From Pontitalea aquivivens (GTDB lineage Bacteria; Pseudomonadota; Alphaproteobacteria; Rhodobacterales; Rhodobacteraceae): a stretch of 64,000 nt of DNA. Where the stretch lies: contig NZ_JBKFEY010000001.1 of assembly GCF_046507575.1 (NCBI RefSeq), positions 1 to 64,000 on the forward strand, written 5' to 3'. Under the pieces are notes generated by a model, which saw only the letters and a list, made by a program, of their open reading frames with translations, searched no databases and had not been told where the DNA came from. Shown here piece by piece: positions 17,461 through 26,940 of this stretch (position 1 is the stretch's first letter; every line of letters starts with the position of its first letter). The position numbers and the translations under genes were made by a program.

Positions 17461-18053
17461 GCACCGGGACGGCGCATTGCGAAGGTGCCGCGCACCGCCG
17501 CGTAATCGTGATAGCCCAGCCGCACCAGCCGGTCCGGCGGGGCATAGCGCCCGTCTTGCAGGCAATCGGGTCGGATATGCACGCCCGTCACCTGACCCAG
17601 CACCAGAAAGTTGTTGTCGCCCAACAAGGGCTCGATCCGCATCAGCCGGCATTCCAGGGCGGCCGGGGCCTGGGCCACGCGCGGGCAGGGGATGGTTTCG
17701 CAGTCTGCCTTTTCCACGCCCGCCACCTGGAATTCATCCGTCCCGGCGGGCAGGTCCGCGCAGCTTGCGTTCATCGCATCCTTCAGTGCAAGCTCTACCA
17801 GATTGACGCAGAACACCCCCGTTTCGCGGATCTGCGCGACCGTGTCCTTGGTGTCGCCCCGATCCGCCTTGGCCGAGGTCGAGGCGAACATCACCTGTGG
17901 CGGAACATAGGCCACGGCATTGAAAAACGAATAGGGCGCCAGGTTGTCACCCAGCCTGCCGCGGGTCGAAATCCAGGCGATGGGACGCGGGGCGACGATC
18001 GCGTTGAACGGGTTGTGGGGCAGACCGTGGCCGTCCTCGGGTCGGTAGAACAT
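17457..18053 (-). CDS. Flavin reductase-like domain protein
   Basis: A 198-aa protein of the flavin reductase-like/FMN-binding split-barrel group. The front FNAIVAPRPIAWISTRG, then NLAPYSFFNAVAYVPPQVMFAS, and NFLVLGQVTGVHI are the typical FMN-contacting strands. Such proteins supply reduced flavin to monooxygenases or act as small flavin-dependent reductases. No partner oxygenase is nearby, so its role is open. It ends tail-to-tail with the DMT transporter and is divergent from the GNAT gene. Confidence 0.88.
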   Translation of the reverse strand: MFYRPEDGHGLPHNPFNAIVAPRPIAWISTRGRLGDNLAPYSFFNAVAYVPPQVMFASTSAKADRGDTKDTVAQIRETGVFCVNLVELALKDAMNASCADLPAGTDEFQVAGVEKADCETIPCPRVAQAPAALECRLMRIEPLLGDNNFLVLGQVTGVHIRPDCLQDGRYAPPDRLVRLGYHDYAAVRGTFAMRRPGA

Positions 18054-18132
18054 CGGGCAATCCTTACATGTTTGCCCCTGACCTAGCCCCGTGCTAGGCG
18101 CGTTTCCAGGTGATTCCGGGGGGCGGGGCGGG

Positions 18133-18618
18133 ATGTATCAACTGGAAGAGGAAGCCGATGCCGACTGGTGGGAAGTAGAGGCCCTGTATGACCTGTGCTT
18201 CGCGCCGGGGCGCACGGCGCTGTCTTCCTACCGCCTGCGCGAAGGCGTGCCCAAGGTTGCGCCGCTGTGCCTGACCTTGCGCGAAGATGGCGTGCTGGCC
18301 GCCGTCATCCGCTATTGGCCGGTCGAGGTGGGCGGCAAGCGCGTCCTGCTTCTGGGTCCGGTGGCGGTGCACCCGACCCGCCAGGGCGAAGGCCTGGGCG
18401 GGCTTTTGATCCACGAAAGCCTGGCCGAGGCGCGCAAGCTGGGTTGGGAACGGGTCATGCTGGTGGGCGATGCGCCCTATTATTCGCGCTTCGGCTTTGA
18501 AAAGCTGGATGGGGTGATCATGCCGCCGCCGACCAACCCCGACCGTGTCCTGGGCCTGGAACTGGTGCCCGGTGCCTGGGTAGAGGTTCGGGGTGAGGTG
18601 AAAAAGGCGCGCGTCTGA
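18133..18618 (+). CDS. GNAT N-acetyltransferase (YhbS-like)
   Basis: A 161-aa GCN5-related acetyltransferase. The acetyl-CoA site is visible in LGPVAVHPTRQGEGLGGLLIHESL (pattern Q/RxxGxG/A). VMLVGDAPYYSRFGF is the hallmark of the YhbS subgroup. The frame is open to a GTG at 18091, but the ATG at 18133 has a G-rich Shine-Dalgarno-like stretch and gives the usual length. The EcsC-family gene follows on the same strand after 53 bp. Substrate unknown. Confidence 0.87.
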   Translation: MYQLEEEADADWWEVEALYDLCFAPGRTALSSYRLREGVPKVAPLCLTLREDGVLAAVIRYWPVEVGGKRVLLLGPVAVHPTRQGEGLGGLLIHESLAEARKLGWERVMLVGDAPYYSRFGFEKLDGVIMPPPTNPDRVLGLELVPGAWVEVRGEVKKARV

Positions 18619-18671
18619 TCTGGCACAGCCCGCGCAACCCCCCATATCAGGGCGATGCGAAGGAGAAGGCG

Positions 18672-19439
18672 ATGACCGCACAGCCCGAAATCCTGCCCCC
18701 GGTCACCGATCCGGCGATCCTTGGGGAACTTGATGCGCTGGCGCGCCGGCACAATGGCGCCAGCGGCCTGGGGATGCAGCTGCTGACCTATATCGGGGGC
18801 TCTGCCGAAACCCTGATGGCAAAACTTCCCGTCCCCGTGCGCGACGGGCTGGAGGGCGCGACCGCCCGCGCGCTGGAAACCGCCTTCGGCGCGGCCGAGC
18901 GGTCGCGCGGGCTGCTGGCCGACCGCGGCGACTGGGTCAACCGCGCGCTGACCACCGCAATGGGGGCGGCGGGGGGCTTTGGCGGCTTGCCGGGCGCGCT
19001 GGCGGAACTGCCTTTCACGGTGACGATGCTGCTGCGCGCGATCCAGGGCATCGCCGCCGAACACGGCTTTGATCCCGCGGATGAGGCGGTGCGCCTGGAA
19101 TGCCTGCGGGTCTTTGCCTCGGCCGGGCCGCTGGCATATGACGACGGCACCGACATGGGGTTTCTGACGGCCAAGGTCACGATCACCGGGGCCAGCCTGC
19201 ACGGCCTGATCGCACGCGTGGCGCCGCGGCTGGCGGCGGTCATGGGCCAGAAACTTGCGGCGCAGACAGCCCCCGTCCTGGGCGCCGTTGCGGGGGCCGC
19301 TATCAATTATACCTTCACCAGTTATTACCAGGATATCGCGCGCGTTCATTTCGGCCTGAAACGACTTGCCCGTGACAGCGCGCTGGATGAGGGGCTCTTG
19401 CGCGAGGAACTTGTGGCCCGGATCACCGCCAAAGCCTGA
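18672..19439 (+). CDS. EcsC family protein
   Basis: A 255-aa protein of the EcsC family. In Bacillus EcsC lies with an ABC transporter, but its biochemical role is unclear. It is Ala/Gly/Leu-rich with hydrophobic helical stretches around residues 95-125 and 195-215 (VLGAVAGAAINYTFTSYYQDIARVHF is the most conserved-looking part). A strong AGGAGAAGG precedes the ATG. No ABC transporter is adjacent here. It probably associates with membranes, but the function is not known. Confidence 0.8.
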   Translation: MTAQPEILPPVTDPAILGELDALARRHNGASGLGMQLLTYIGGSAETLMAKLPVPVRDGLEGATARALETAFGAAERSRGLLADRGDWVNRALTTAMGAAGGFGGLPGALAELPFTVTMLLRAIQGIAAEHGFDPADEAVRLECLRVFASAGPLAYDDGTDMGFLTAKVTITGASLHGLIARVAPRLAAVMGQKLAAQTAPVLGAVAGAAINYTFTSYYQDIARVHFGLKRLARDSALDEGLLREELVARITAKA

Positions 19440-19476
19440 CCGTTCCGCCAGCGTGGACCGCGGATGCCTCCGGCGG

Positions 19477-19527
19477 GAGTATTTGGTCCAAGAAGAAACG
19501 GCATGCTTCTTCTTGGACCAAATACTC
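19477..19527. repeat. Intergenic repeat copy 3: perfect 21-bp inverted repeat
   Basis: GAGTATTTGGTCCAAGAAGAA at 19477-19497 pairs perfectly with its reverse complement at 19507-19527 around a 9-nt spacer that contains GCATGC. It lies between the convergent ecsC-like and ptsP genes and is well placed as a bidirectional terminator. It contains only the AAGAAG box, mirrored, and lacks the GGGGGCGCTGCCCCC block. Confidence 0.85.
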
Positions 19528-19556
19528 ATCCCCCCCATCGCCGGCCTGCCGCCGGG

Positions 19557-21803
19557 CTAAAGCGATGACAGATAGGCCGTCACCGCCGGGCGGACCGAGG
19601 GCGCGCCGTCTGCCCGGGCCTGGTCGATGACCGCTTTCAGCCGGGTCAGATCGGCGCGGCGCACCAGGTGCTTGACCGGCCCGATCGAGGCGGGCCGCAT
19701 CGACAGCGTGCGAAAGCCCAGGGCGGCCAGTGTCATTGCCTCAACCGGACGGCCGGCATCCTCGCCGCAGAAGGACAGGGCCGTGCCGGATGCCGCGCAG
19801 CGCGCCACGATGGTTTCCAGGAAGGTCAGAAAGCTGGTGTCCAGCGTGTCATAGCGCCGACGCACGCGTTCGTTTTCGCGGTCGGCGGCAAAGAAGAACT
19901 GTTTCAGGTCATTGCCCCCGATCGACAGGAAATCGCAGCCCCGGAAAAAGTTGTCAGGGGCGTAGGCCAGCGAGGGTGTTTCCAGCATGGCGCCGACCCG
20001 CAGGTCTTCGGGCACGGCATGGCCCAGGCTGGCCTCACGGTCGCGTTCGCGCAACAGCATGGCGCGGGCGGCCTCGAATTCGCCGGGGGTCGCGACGAAG
20101 GGGAACATGACCGACAGCGGCCGTCCGCGCGCGCCGCGCAGCAGCGCCTGCAGTTGCATCCGCAGCACGCCCGTCTTGTCCAGCCCCACCCGGATCGCGC
20201 GCCAGCCCATTGCGGGGTTCGGCTCATCTTGCGGCTTCATATAGGGCAGGACCTTGTCTGATCCGATGTCCAGCGTGCGGAACTGTACCCGCCGGCCCTG
20301 GGCGGCATCCATCACCCGGCCATAGAGCGCCGCCAGTTCGGCGCGCCGGGGCACGCGGCTGCGGATCAGGAACTGCAGTTCGGTGCGGAACAGGCCGACG
20401 CCATCCGCGCCCGACCCTTCCAGCGAGGGCAGATCGGCCATCAGCCCCGCATTCATCATCAGCGACAGCCGTGTGCCACAGCGCGCCTCGGCGGGCTGGT
20501 CGCGCAGGCTGGCATAGCGTTTCTGTGCCTCGGCCTGCATCGCGATCTTGTCGCGGAAGGCGCTGGCGACGGTTTCTTCGGGGCGCAGATGTACCATGCC
20601 CTGATCGCCATCGACCAGGATCGCATCGCCGTTCAGCGCCTCGATGGTGATGCGGGCGGCGTGAATGACCAGCGGAATCGCCAGCGCCCGGGCCACGATG
20701 GCGGCATGGCTGCCGACCGAGCCTTCTTCCAGCACCACGCCTTTCAGCGCGCGACCATATTCCAGCAGTTCAGCCGGGCCGATGTTGCGCGCCACCAGCA
20801 CCGGATTGTCGGGCAGTTCGGCGCCGGTATCCTTGCCCTGGCCGGTCAGGATGCGCAGCAGCCGGTTTGACAGGTCGTCGATGTCATGCAGGCGGTCACG
20901 CAGATAGGCATCGGTCGATTGTTCCAGCCGCGCCCGCGCGGTGGATTGTTCCTTTTCCACCGCCGCCTCGGCCGACAGGCCAAGGCCGATGTCTTCGGTC
21001 ATCCGTCGCATCCAGCCGCGGGAATGGGCCAGCATCCGGTAGGTTTCCAGCACCTGCCGGTGGTCCTTGTCCATGCTGCTGCTGTCGGCCAGCATGCCGT
21101 CGATCTGGGCGCGCAGTTTCTCGACCGCCTCTTCCAGGCGGGCGCGCTCGGCTTCGGGGTCGTCGCCGACGGGGTTGATCACGACCACGCGCGGTTCATG
21201 CAGCCAGACGCGGCCTTCGGCGGCGCCTTCCTGGCCGGTGGCCCCGCGGAAGACCAGCGGGAACTGATGCGCCGCGCCTATGCCTTCGCCTTCGCCGTCG
21301 CCCACGAAGGCGCCCAGTTCCGTCATCTCGGCCAGGACCATCGCCACGACCTCAAGGCCATAGACCTCGTCTTCGGAAAACTGCCGCGCGTCTTTCGACT
21401 GCACCACCAGTACGCCCAGCCGTTCGCCGACCCGCTGGATCGGCACGCCAAGGAAGCTGGAATAGATTTCCTCGCCGGTTTCCGGCATGTAACGAAAGCC
21501 CTTTTCCGAGGGCGCATCGCCGGTATTGATCGGCCGGCCCGATCGGGCGACCCGGCCCACCAGACCCTCGCCCAGTTTCAGGCGGGTCTGGTGCACAGCT
21601 TCGGGTTTCAGCCCTTCGGTGGCGCACAGTTCAAGCGTTTCGGGATCACGGAACAGGTAGATCGAACAGACCTGCGTCTGCATGGAATCCGCGATCAGAT
21701 GGGTGATCCGGTCAAGCCGTTCCTGCCCCTTGCCGGGGGTTGCCAGCGTGTCGCGCAGGCGCCGCAGCAGGGTGCGGCTGTCGCTCTTACTGCGGTCGGG
21801 CAT
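19557..21803 (-). CDS. ptsP: Phosphoenolpyruvate-protein phosphotransferase, nitrogen PTS enzyme I
   Basis: EI-Ntr takes phosphate from PEP and passes it to NPr/HPr in the regulatory nitrogen PTS. It is 748 aa. An N-terminal GAF domain (about 20-165) is followed by the NPr-binding helical region, the swivelling phospho-histidine domain with H365 in EEGSVGSHAAIVARA, and the PEP-binding TIM barrel (GADGVGLFRTE, DIGSDKVLPY, catalytic Cys in LSFCGEDAG). NPr and EIIA-Ntr are not in the window. It follows lysC on the same strand after 36 bp. Confidence 0.96.
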   Translation of the reverse strand: MPDRSKSDSRTLLRRLRDTLATPGKGQERLDRITHLIADSMQTQVCSIYLFRDPETLELCATEGLKPEAVHQTRLKLGEGLVGRVARSGRPINTGDAPSEKGFRYMPETGEEIYSSFLGVPIQRVGERLGVLVVQSKDARQFSEDEVYGLEVVAMVLAEMTELGAFVGDGEGEGIGAAHQFPLVFRGATGQEGAAEGRVWLHEPRVVVINPVGDDPEAERARLEEAVEKLRAQIDGMLADSSSMDKDHRQVLETYRMLAHSRGWMRRMTEDIGLGLSAEAAVEKEQSTARARLEQSTDAYLRDRLHDIDDLSNRLLRILTGQGKDTGAELPDNPVLVARNIGPAELLEYGRALKGVVLEEGSVGSHAAIVARALAIPLVIHAARITIEALNGDAILVDGDQGMVHLRPEETVASAFRDKIAMQAEAQKRYASLRDQPAEARCGTRLSLMMNAGLMADLPSLEGSGADGVGLFRTELQFLIRSRVPRRAELAALYGRVMDAAQGRRVQFRTLDIGSDKVLPYMKPQDEPNPAMGWRAIRVGLDKTGVLRMQLQALLRGARGRPLSVMFPFVATPGEFEAARAMLLRERDREASLGHAVPEDLRVGAMLETPSLAYAPDNFFRGCDFLSIGGNDLKQFFFAADRENERVRRRYDTLDTSFLTFLETIVARCAASGTALSFCGEDAGRPVEAMTLAALGFRTLSMRPASIGPVKHLVRRADLTRLKAVIDQARADGAPSVRPAVTAYLSSL

Positions 21804-21839
21804 GTGCCCTGCTTCGCCCCCGTGGTGCAGGCCGTCAGA

Positions 21840-23099
21840 TCAGGCCGTTTTCTCCAGTTCGAAGGCATCATGAAGCGCCTGAACCGCCAGTTCCATATAT
21901 TTTCGGTCGATGAGAACGGAAATCTTGATCTCTGAGGTGGAAATCACCTTGATGTTTACATTTTCCGCGGCGAGCGCCTTGAACATGGTCGCCGCAACCC
22001 CTGCGTGTGACCGCATGCCGATGCCCACGACCGAAACCTTGGCCACCTCGGTGTCGACGGCCAGATCGTCATAGTTGATCTGACCCGCGGTGCGGGCGTC
22101 TTCCATTGCCTTTTTCGCGCGCGCGACCTGGTTGATCGGACATGAAAAGGTCATGTCGGTCACCGCGCCGGGGTGGTTTTCATAATCCTTTTCGGAAATG
22201 TTCTGGACGATCATGTCCACGTTCACGCCGGCCTCGGACAGCGGGCCAAAGATTGCGGCGGCGATGCCGGGGCGATCCTCGACGGTGACGAGGGTGATCT
22301 TGGCTTCATCGCGGCTGTAGGCCACGCCGGAAACAACTTTCGATTCCATGATTTCTTCCTCACCGCAGACCAGGGTTCCAGAGGTTTCGTCGGTTTCCTC
22401 GAATGAGGACAGCACCCGCAGGCGCACGTTGAAGCGCATCGCCAGCTCGACCGAGCGGGTCTGCAGCACCTTCGCGCCCAGCGAGGCCAGTTCAAGCATC
22501 TCCTCATAGGCGATCTTGTCCAGCTTGCGCGCCTTTGAACTGATGCGCGGGTCGGTGGTATAGACCCCGTCCACATCGGTGTAGATGTCGCAGCGTTCCG
22601 CGCCGAAGGCGGCGGCAAAGGCCACGGCGGTCGTATCCGACCCGCCCCGGCCCAGGGTGGTGATCCGCCCCTCGGGGCTGACGCCCTGGAAACCCGCGAC
22701 CACGGCAACCTTCATGCCTTCGGCGAATTTCGCGTCGATGTTGTCGCGGGGGATATTGACGAACCGGGCCGCCGAATGCGCCGAGGTTGTGTTGATCGGC
22801 ACCTGCCAGCCTTGCCAGCTGCGTGCGGGAACGTCCATTCCCTGCAGCGTCAGCGCCATCAGGCCGGCGGTGACGTTTTCCCCTGACGACACGACCGCGT
22901 CATATTCGCGCGCATCGAACAGCGGCGAGGTCTGTTCGACCCAGCCCACAAGTTCGTTCGTCTTGCCCGACATGGCCGAGACGATGACGATCACGTCATA
23001 GCCGCGTTCCACCTCGCGTTTGACCTTTTGCGCCGCGTTCTTGATCCGCGCCAGATCGGCCACCGAGGTGCCACCGAATTTCATCACGAGAAGCGGCAT
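21840..23099 (-). CDS. lysC: Aspartate kinase
   Basis: First enzyme of the aspartate family pathway (Lys, Thr, Met). It is 419 aa, with the kinase domain beginning VMKFGGTSV and including TLGRGGSDTTAVA and TDVDGVYTTDPR. Two ACT domains at the C-terminus (about 265-415) bind the feedback inhibitor. An internal start for a separate beta subunit is possible in this family but is not evident. It lies upstream of ptsP. The threonine synthase gene thrC in the same window serves the same pathway. Confidence 0.97.
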   Translation of the reverse strand: MPLLVMKFGGTSVADLARIKNAAQKVKREVERGYDVIVIVSAMSGKTNELVGWVEQTSPLFDAREYDAVVSSGENVTAGLMALTLQGMDVPARSWQGWQVPINTTSAHSAARFVNIPRDNIDAKFAEGMKVAVVAGFQGVSPEGRITTLGRGGSDTTAVAFAAAFGAERCDIYTDVDGVYTTDPRISSKARKLDKIAYEEMLELASLGAKVLQTRSVELAMRFNVRLRVLSSFEETDETSGTLVCGEEEIMESKVVSGVAYSRDEAKITLVTVEDRPGIAAAIFGPLSEAGVNVDMIVQNISEKDYENHPGAVTDMTFSCPINQVARAKKAMEDARTAGQINYDDLAVDTEVAKVSVVGIGMRSHAGVAATMFKALAAENVNIKVISTSEIKISVLIDRKYMELAVQALHDAFELEKTA

Positions 23100-23300
23100 G
23101 GATACCCCCCTGGACCGCCCGAAAGAATTGCGCCCCTGCTAGCGGAAGGGGACCGCGCTTGCAAGAGCGTGCTGCCGCGTGCCCCCCCCCCTTCATCGTG
23201 GTAACGCCTTGCGCTGTCCCATGCCGATCGAACGGGGGCGCCGGTGCAATTGCCCGCTGGCCGTGTCGGTCATGCCGGGGCCTGCGAATCGCGCTGCGGA

Positions 23301-23741
23301 TCAGTTCGTCTTGCGGCTGGGAAGAAAGGGCAGGGGGGCCACGGCGATGCCGTCTTCCAGAAGGGCGCGGGCATCCTCAAGCTTTGCTTCGCCGTGGATC
23401 GCGCGTTCAGGCGACTCGCCCAGATGCATGGCGCGGGCCTCGGCGGCAAAGTTCAGGCCGACGTAATCGGAATTTTCCTCGACATGGCGGCGCAGGGCGG
23501 TGATCGCCTGTTCCAGCTCGGATGGCGGCGCGGCCAGGGGGCGTTCGGCGGCGGGCTGGGGGCTGGCCGCCTTGCGCGCGGGGCGCACCGCAGGGGCCAT
23601 CAGCGCCTTTTCCACCTTGGCCGATCCGCAGACCGCGCAGGATACCATCCCCGAGGCCCTGAGCGTGTCGAAGGCTTCGGCAGATTTGAACCAGCTGTCA
23701 AAGCTGTGTTCCTGATCGCATTTTAGCGTGAACCGGATCAT
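23301..23741 (-). CDS. DUF1178 family protein
   Basis: A 146-aa conserved protein of unknown function. The first part resembles a small zinc ribbon: MIRFTLKCDQEHSFDSWFKS and then VSCAVCGSAKVEKALMAP, giving Cys/His and CxxC ligands. A Pro/Ala linker and an acidic helical C-terminus follow (ALRRHVEENSDYVGLNFAAEARAMHLGE). Those features define DUF1178. The gene stands alone, with about 200 bp to lysC that hold no visible gene. Confidence 0.88.
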   Translation of the reverse strand: MIRFTLKCDQEHSFDSWFKSAEAFDTLRASGMVSCAVCGSAKVEKALMAPAVRPARKAASPQPAAERPLAAPPSELEQAITALRRHVEENSDYVGLNFAAEARAMHLGESPERAIHGEAKLEDARALLEDGIAVAPLPFLPSRKTN

Positions 23742-23861
23742 TGGCGCACCTGTTTCCCTGTCCCAACATCTATGCCAGCGCGCGGCGAATGCAAGCCTTT
23801 GGCCGCGCGGATGGCGCCCCCATCGCGGTGCGACGGGGGGCCATGGTTCAGGGACTGCGGG

Positions 23862-26800
23862 TCAGCCCGCGGCCAGCCTGGCTTCGCGCGCGGCGCGCCA
23901 GGCTTTGTCGGACGGCGAGATGAAGGTGTAGAACATCGGCACCACGAACAGCGTGAACATGGTGCCCACCAGCAGCCCGGCAAAGATGACGACGCCCATC
24001 GCCTGCCGGGCGGCGGCGCCTGCGCCTTCCGCGATGATCAAGGGCACCACTGCCAGCGCCATCGCCGCCGTCGTCATCAGGATCGGCCGCAGGCGGATCT
24101 TGGCGGCCTCAACGATCGCTTCGCGCCGGGTCAGGGCGTGGTCCTCGCGCTGCTGGTTGGCGAATTCCACCATCAGGATGCCGTGCTTGGTGATCAGCCC
24201 GATCAGTGTGATCAGACCCACCTGGCTGTAGATGTTCAGCGTCCCCAGCCCAAGGTTCAGCGGCAGCACCGCCCCGAAGATCGTCAGCGGCACCGACATC
24301 AGGATGATGAACGGGTCGCGGAAGCTTTCGAACTGCGCGGCCAGCACCAGATAGATCACCACCACCGCCGCGGCAAAGGCGATCAGGATGGTGTTGCCCT
24401 GCTGCACCTCCAGCCGGGACTGGCCGGAATAGTCGATGAAGAAACCGTCGGGCATCACCTCACGCGCGATCTGTTCGATTTCGGCCAGGCCGTCGCCGGT
24501 TGATTGACCGGGCAGCGGCAGCGCCGAGATAGTGGCGGAATTCAGTTGGTTGAACTGTTCGACCGAGGCGGCGGCGACGCCGGTGTCGATCGTCACGACC
24601 GAGGACAGCGGCACCATTTCGCCGGTCGCGGCGCGCACGAAGAAGCTGCCCAGCTGTTCGGGATTGGCGCGGAAGTCGCGCGGGACCTGAGAGATGATGT
24701 CATAGCTGTTGGAATCCCGGTCGAACTGCGCCACCGCACCGCCGCCCACCAAAAGGCCCAGCGTCGCGCCGATTTCGGCCACCGGCACGTTCAGCGTGGC
24801 GGCCCGGTCGCGGTCGATTGTCACCCGAACCTCGGGCGCATCGAAGGCCAGCGAGTTCTGGACGATGATGAATTTGCCCGTCGCCTGCGCGCGCGCCTTG
24901 ATCTGGTCTGCCACCTCGGCCACGCGGTCGGGGGCGTGGATCGACTGGATCACCATGGAAATCGGCAGGCCGCCGCCCGTCCCCGGCAGGGTGGGGGGCG
25001 CGAAGACAAAGCCCTGCACGCCTGGCACGCTGTTCAGGCTTGCCTGGATGTCCTGCTGGATCTCTTTCTGGCTGCGGGTGCGTTCGGCCCAGTCCTTCAG
25101 CGCCCAGATATAAATGCCGGTATTGCCCTGGCCACCGAAGCCCGCGATGGAAAAGTCGGTTCGCACCTCTTCCATGTCGCCGGTGATCGCCTCGACCCGG
25201 TCGATATACATCTGCGTGTAATCGTCGGTGGCATAGCGCGGCCCGTTGAGGAAGGCGAAAAGCGCGCCCTGATCCTCTTCCGGGGCCAGCTCGGTCGAGG
25301 TGTTGACGAACATGAACCCCGTCACCCCCACCAGCACCGCCACGATCAGCACCGTGACCGGCCGGTAATCCAGCGACGACCCCACGCGCCGCCCATACCA
25401 GCCCGCCAGCCAGTCGGACTTGCGGTCCACCCAGCGCTGGAACCGCGAGGTGGTGCCGTGGCTTAAAAGGCGCGCCGACATCATCGGCGTGATCGTCAGC
25501 GCGATGATCCCCGACAGAATCACCGCCCCCGCCAGCGTAAAGGCGAATTCGGTGAACAGCGCCCCGGTCAGCCCGCCGGTAAAGGCCAGCGGCGCCAGCA
25601 CCGCGGCCAACGTGATCGTCATGGCGATGACCGGGCCGGTGATTTCCTTCATGCCCTTTACCGCGGCGGGCAGGGGCTTCATGCCGTCTTCGATATGGCG
25701 GTGGATGTTTTCGACCACCACGATCGCGTCATCGACCACCAGCCCGATCGCCAGCACCATCGCCAGCAGCGTCAGCAGGTTGATCGAATAGCCCAGCGCC
25801 AGCAGCACCGCCATCACCCCCACCAGCGACAGCGGGATGGTGACGATCGGCATCAGCACCGACCGGAAGGATCCAAGGAACAGCAGGATCACCACCACCA
25901 CGATCGCGACCGCCTCGGCGATGGTCTTGAACACCTCGGTGATCGAGGCCGAAATCGTCTCGGTCGAATCGTAGACCAGCTCGATCTTCATGCCCTGCGG
26001 CAGGGTTTCATTGATGCGCGGCAGTTCGGCGACCACCGCCGCGGCCGTGTCCAGCGGGTTGGCGGCCGGTGTCGGGAAGACGCCAATGAAGGTGCCGGGC
26101 TGGCCGTTGAAGGTGACGATCTCGCCCGACTGGTCCGAAGCGAGTTCGACCTGTGCCACATCGCGCAGCCGCACCACCGCATCGCCCGTGGCCCGGATCG
26201 GCAGCGCGCCGAACGCCTCGGATGTCTGCAGGGTGGATTTCAGCGTGATCGACTGGGCAACGAATTCGTTTTCGGTCTTGCCCGGCGCAGACAGGAAGTT
26301 CGACGCGCGAATCGCGGCCAGAACCTCGGATGCGGTTACGCCGCGCGCCGCCAGCTTCAGCGGATCGATCCAGACCCGCATCGCATAATTGGACGCGCCG
26401 ATCACCTGAATTTCAGCGACACCCGGGATCGTGGACATGCGCGGGCGGATTACGCGTTCCAGATATTCGGTCAGCTGTTCCGGGGTCATGTTGGGGTTTT
26501 GTGCGGCCAGATACATCAGCGCGAACTGCATCCCCGTGCCCTTGACGATCACCGGGTCCTCGGCCTCGCCCGGCAGCTGGCCGCGGACCTGCTGCACCTT
26601 GGCCAGAACCTCGGTCAGGGCCACGTCGGGGTTGGCGCCCAGCTGCATCTGCACCGACACGACCGAAGCCGAGGGCCGCGATTGCGAGGTGACATAGTCG
26701 ATGTTTTCCGTCGTCGCCACGGCGGCGGCGATGGGGGCGGTGATGAAGCCCTGGATCAGTTCGGGCGCGGCGCCGGGATAGATCGTGGTGATCGTCACCA

Positions 26801-26930
26801 CGGTTTCCTCGACCTCGGGATATTGCCGGACGGGCAGGTTGAAAGCCGCCTGGAACCCCAGCAGCAGCATGAAGGCGCCAAGGACGGTGGACAGGACCGG
26901 GCGGCGGATGAAAAGTTCGGTAAAATGCAT
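23862..26930 (-). CDS. RND efflux pump, inner-membrane transporter (HAE1 type)
   Basis: Proton-driven tripartite efflux pump component of 1022 aa with 12 membrane helices and two large periplasmic loops. It starts MHFTELFIRRPVLSTVLGAF. The proton-relay aspartate pair lies in GLVVDDAIVVVENI of helix 4, and the second half has LITKHGILMVEFANQQRE. The frame extends 22 codons further, but the ATG at 26930, 10 bp after the adaptor stop, matches the family start. Substrates cannot be assigned. No outer-membrane TolC-type gene or TetR regulator lies beside it. Confidence 0.95.
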   Translation of the reverse strand: MHFTELFIRRPVLSTVLGAFMLLLGFQAAFNLPVRQYPEVEETVVTITTIYPGAAPELIQGFITAPIAAAVATTENIDYVTSQSRPSASVVSVQMQLGANPDVALTEVLAKVQQVRGQLPGEAEDPVIVKGTGMQFALMYLAAQNPNMTPEQLTEYLERVIRPRMSTIPGVAEIQVIGASNYAMRVWIDPLKLAARGVTASEVLAAIRASNFLSAPGKTENEFVAQSITLKSTLQTSEAFGALPIRATGDAVVRLRDVAQVELASDQSGEIVTFNGQPGTFIGVFPTPAANPLDTAAAVVAELPRINETLPQGMKIELVYDSTETISASITEVFKTIAEAVAIVVVVILLFLGSFRSVLMPIVTIPLSLVGVMAVLLALGYSINLLTLLAMVLAIGLVVDDAIVVVENIHRHIEDGMKPLPAAVKGMKEITGPVIAMTITLAAVLAPLAFTGGLTGALFTEFAFTLAGAVILSGIIALTITPMMSARLLSHGTTSRFQRWVDRKSDWLAGWYGRRVGSSLDYRPVTVLIVAVLVGVTGFMFVNTSTELAPEEDQGALFAFLNGPRYATDDYTQMYIDRVEAITGDMEEVRTDFSIAGFGGQGNTGIYIWALKDWAERTRSQKEIQQDIQASLNSVPGVQGFVFAPPTLPGTGGGLPISMVIQSIHAPDRVAEVADQIKARAQATGKFIIVQNSLAFDAPEVRVTIDRDRAATLNVPVAEIGATLGLLVGGGAVAQFDRDSNSYDIISQVPRDFRANPEQLGSFFVRAATGEMVPLSSVVTIDTGVAAASVEQFNQLNSATISALPLPGQSTGDGLAEIEQIAREVMPDGFFIDYSGQSRLEVQQGNTILIAFAAAVVVIYLVLAAQFESFRDPFIILMSVPLTIFGAVLPLNLGLGTLNIYSQVGLITLIGLITKHGILMVEFANQQREDHALTRREAIVEAAKIRLRPILMTTAAMALAVVPLIIAEGAGAAARQAMGVVIFAGLLVGTMFTLFVVPMFYTFISPSDKAWRAAREARLAAG

Positions 26931-26940
26931 CGCACGCGCC

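Noticed and set aside
16446..18086. Plus-strand frame of 546 codons covering the DMT transporter
   Set aside because: It is in a different frame from the hydrophobic transporter and is Gly/Arg-rich without helices.
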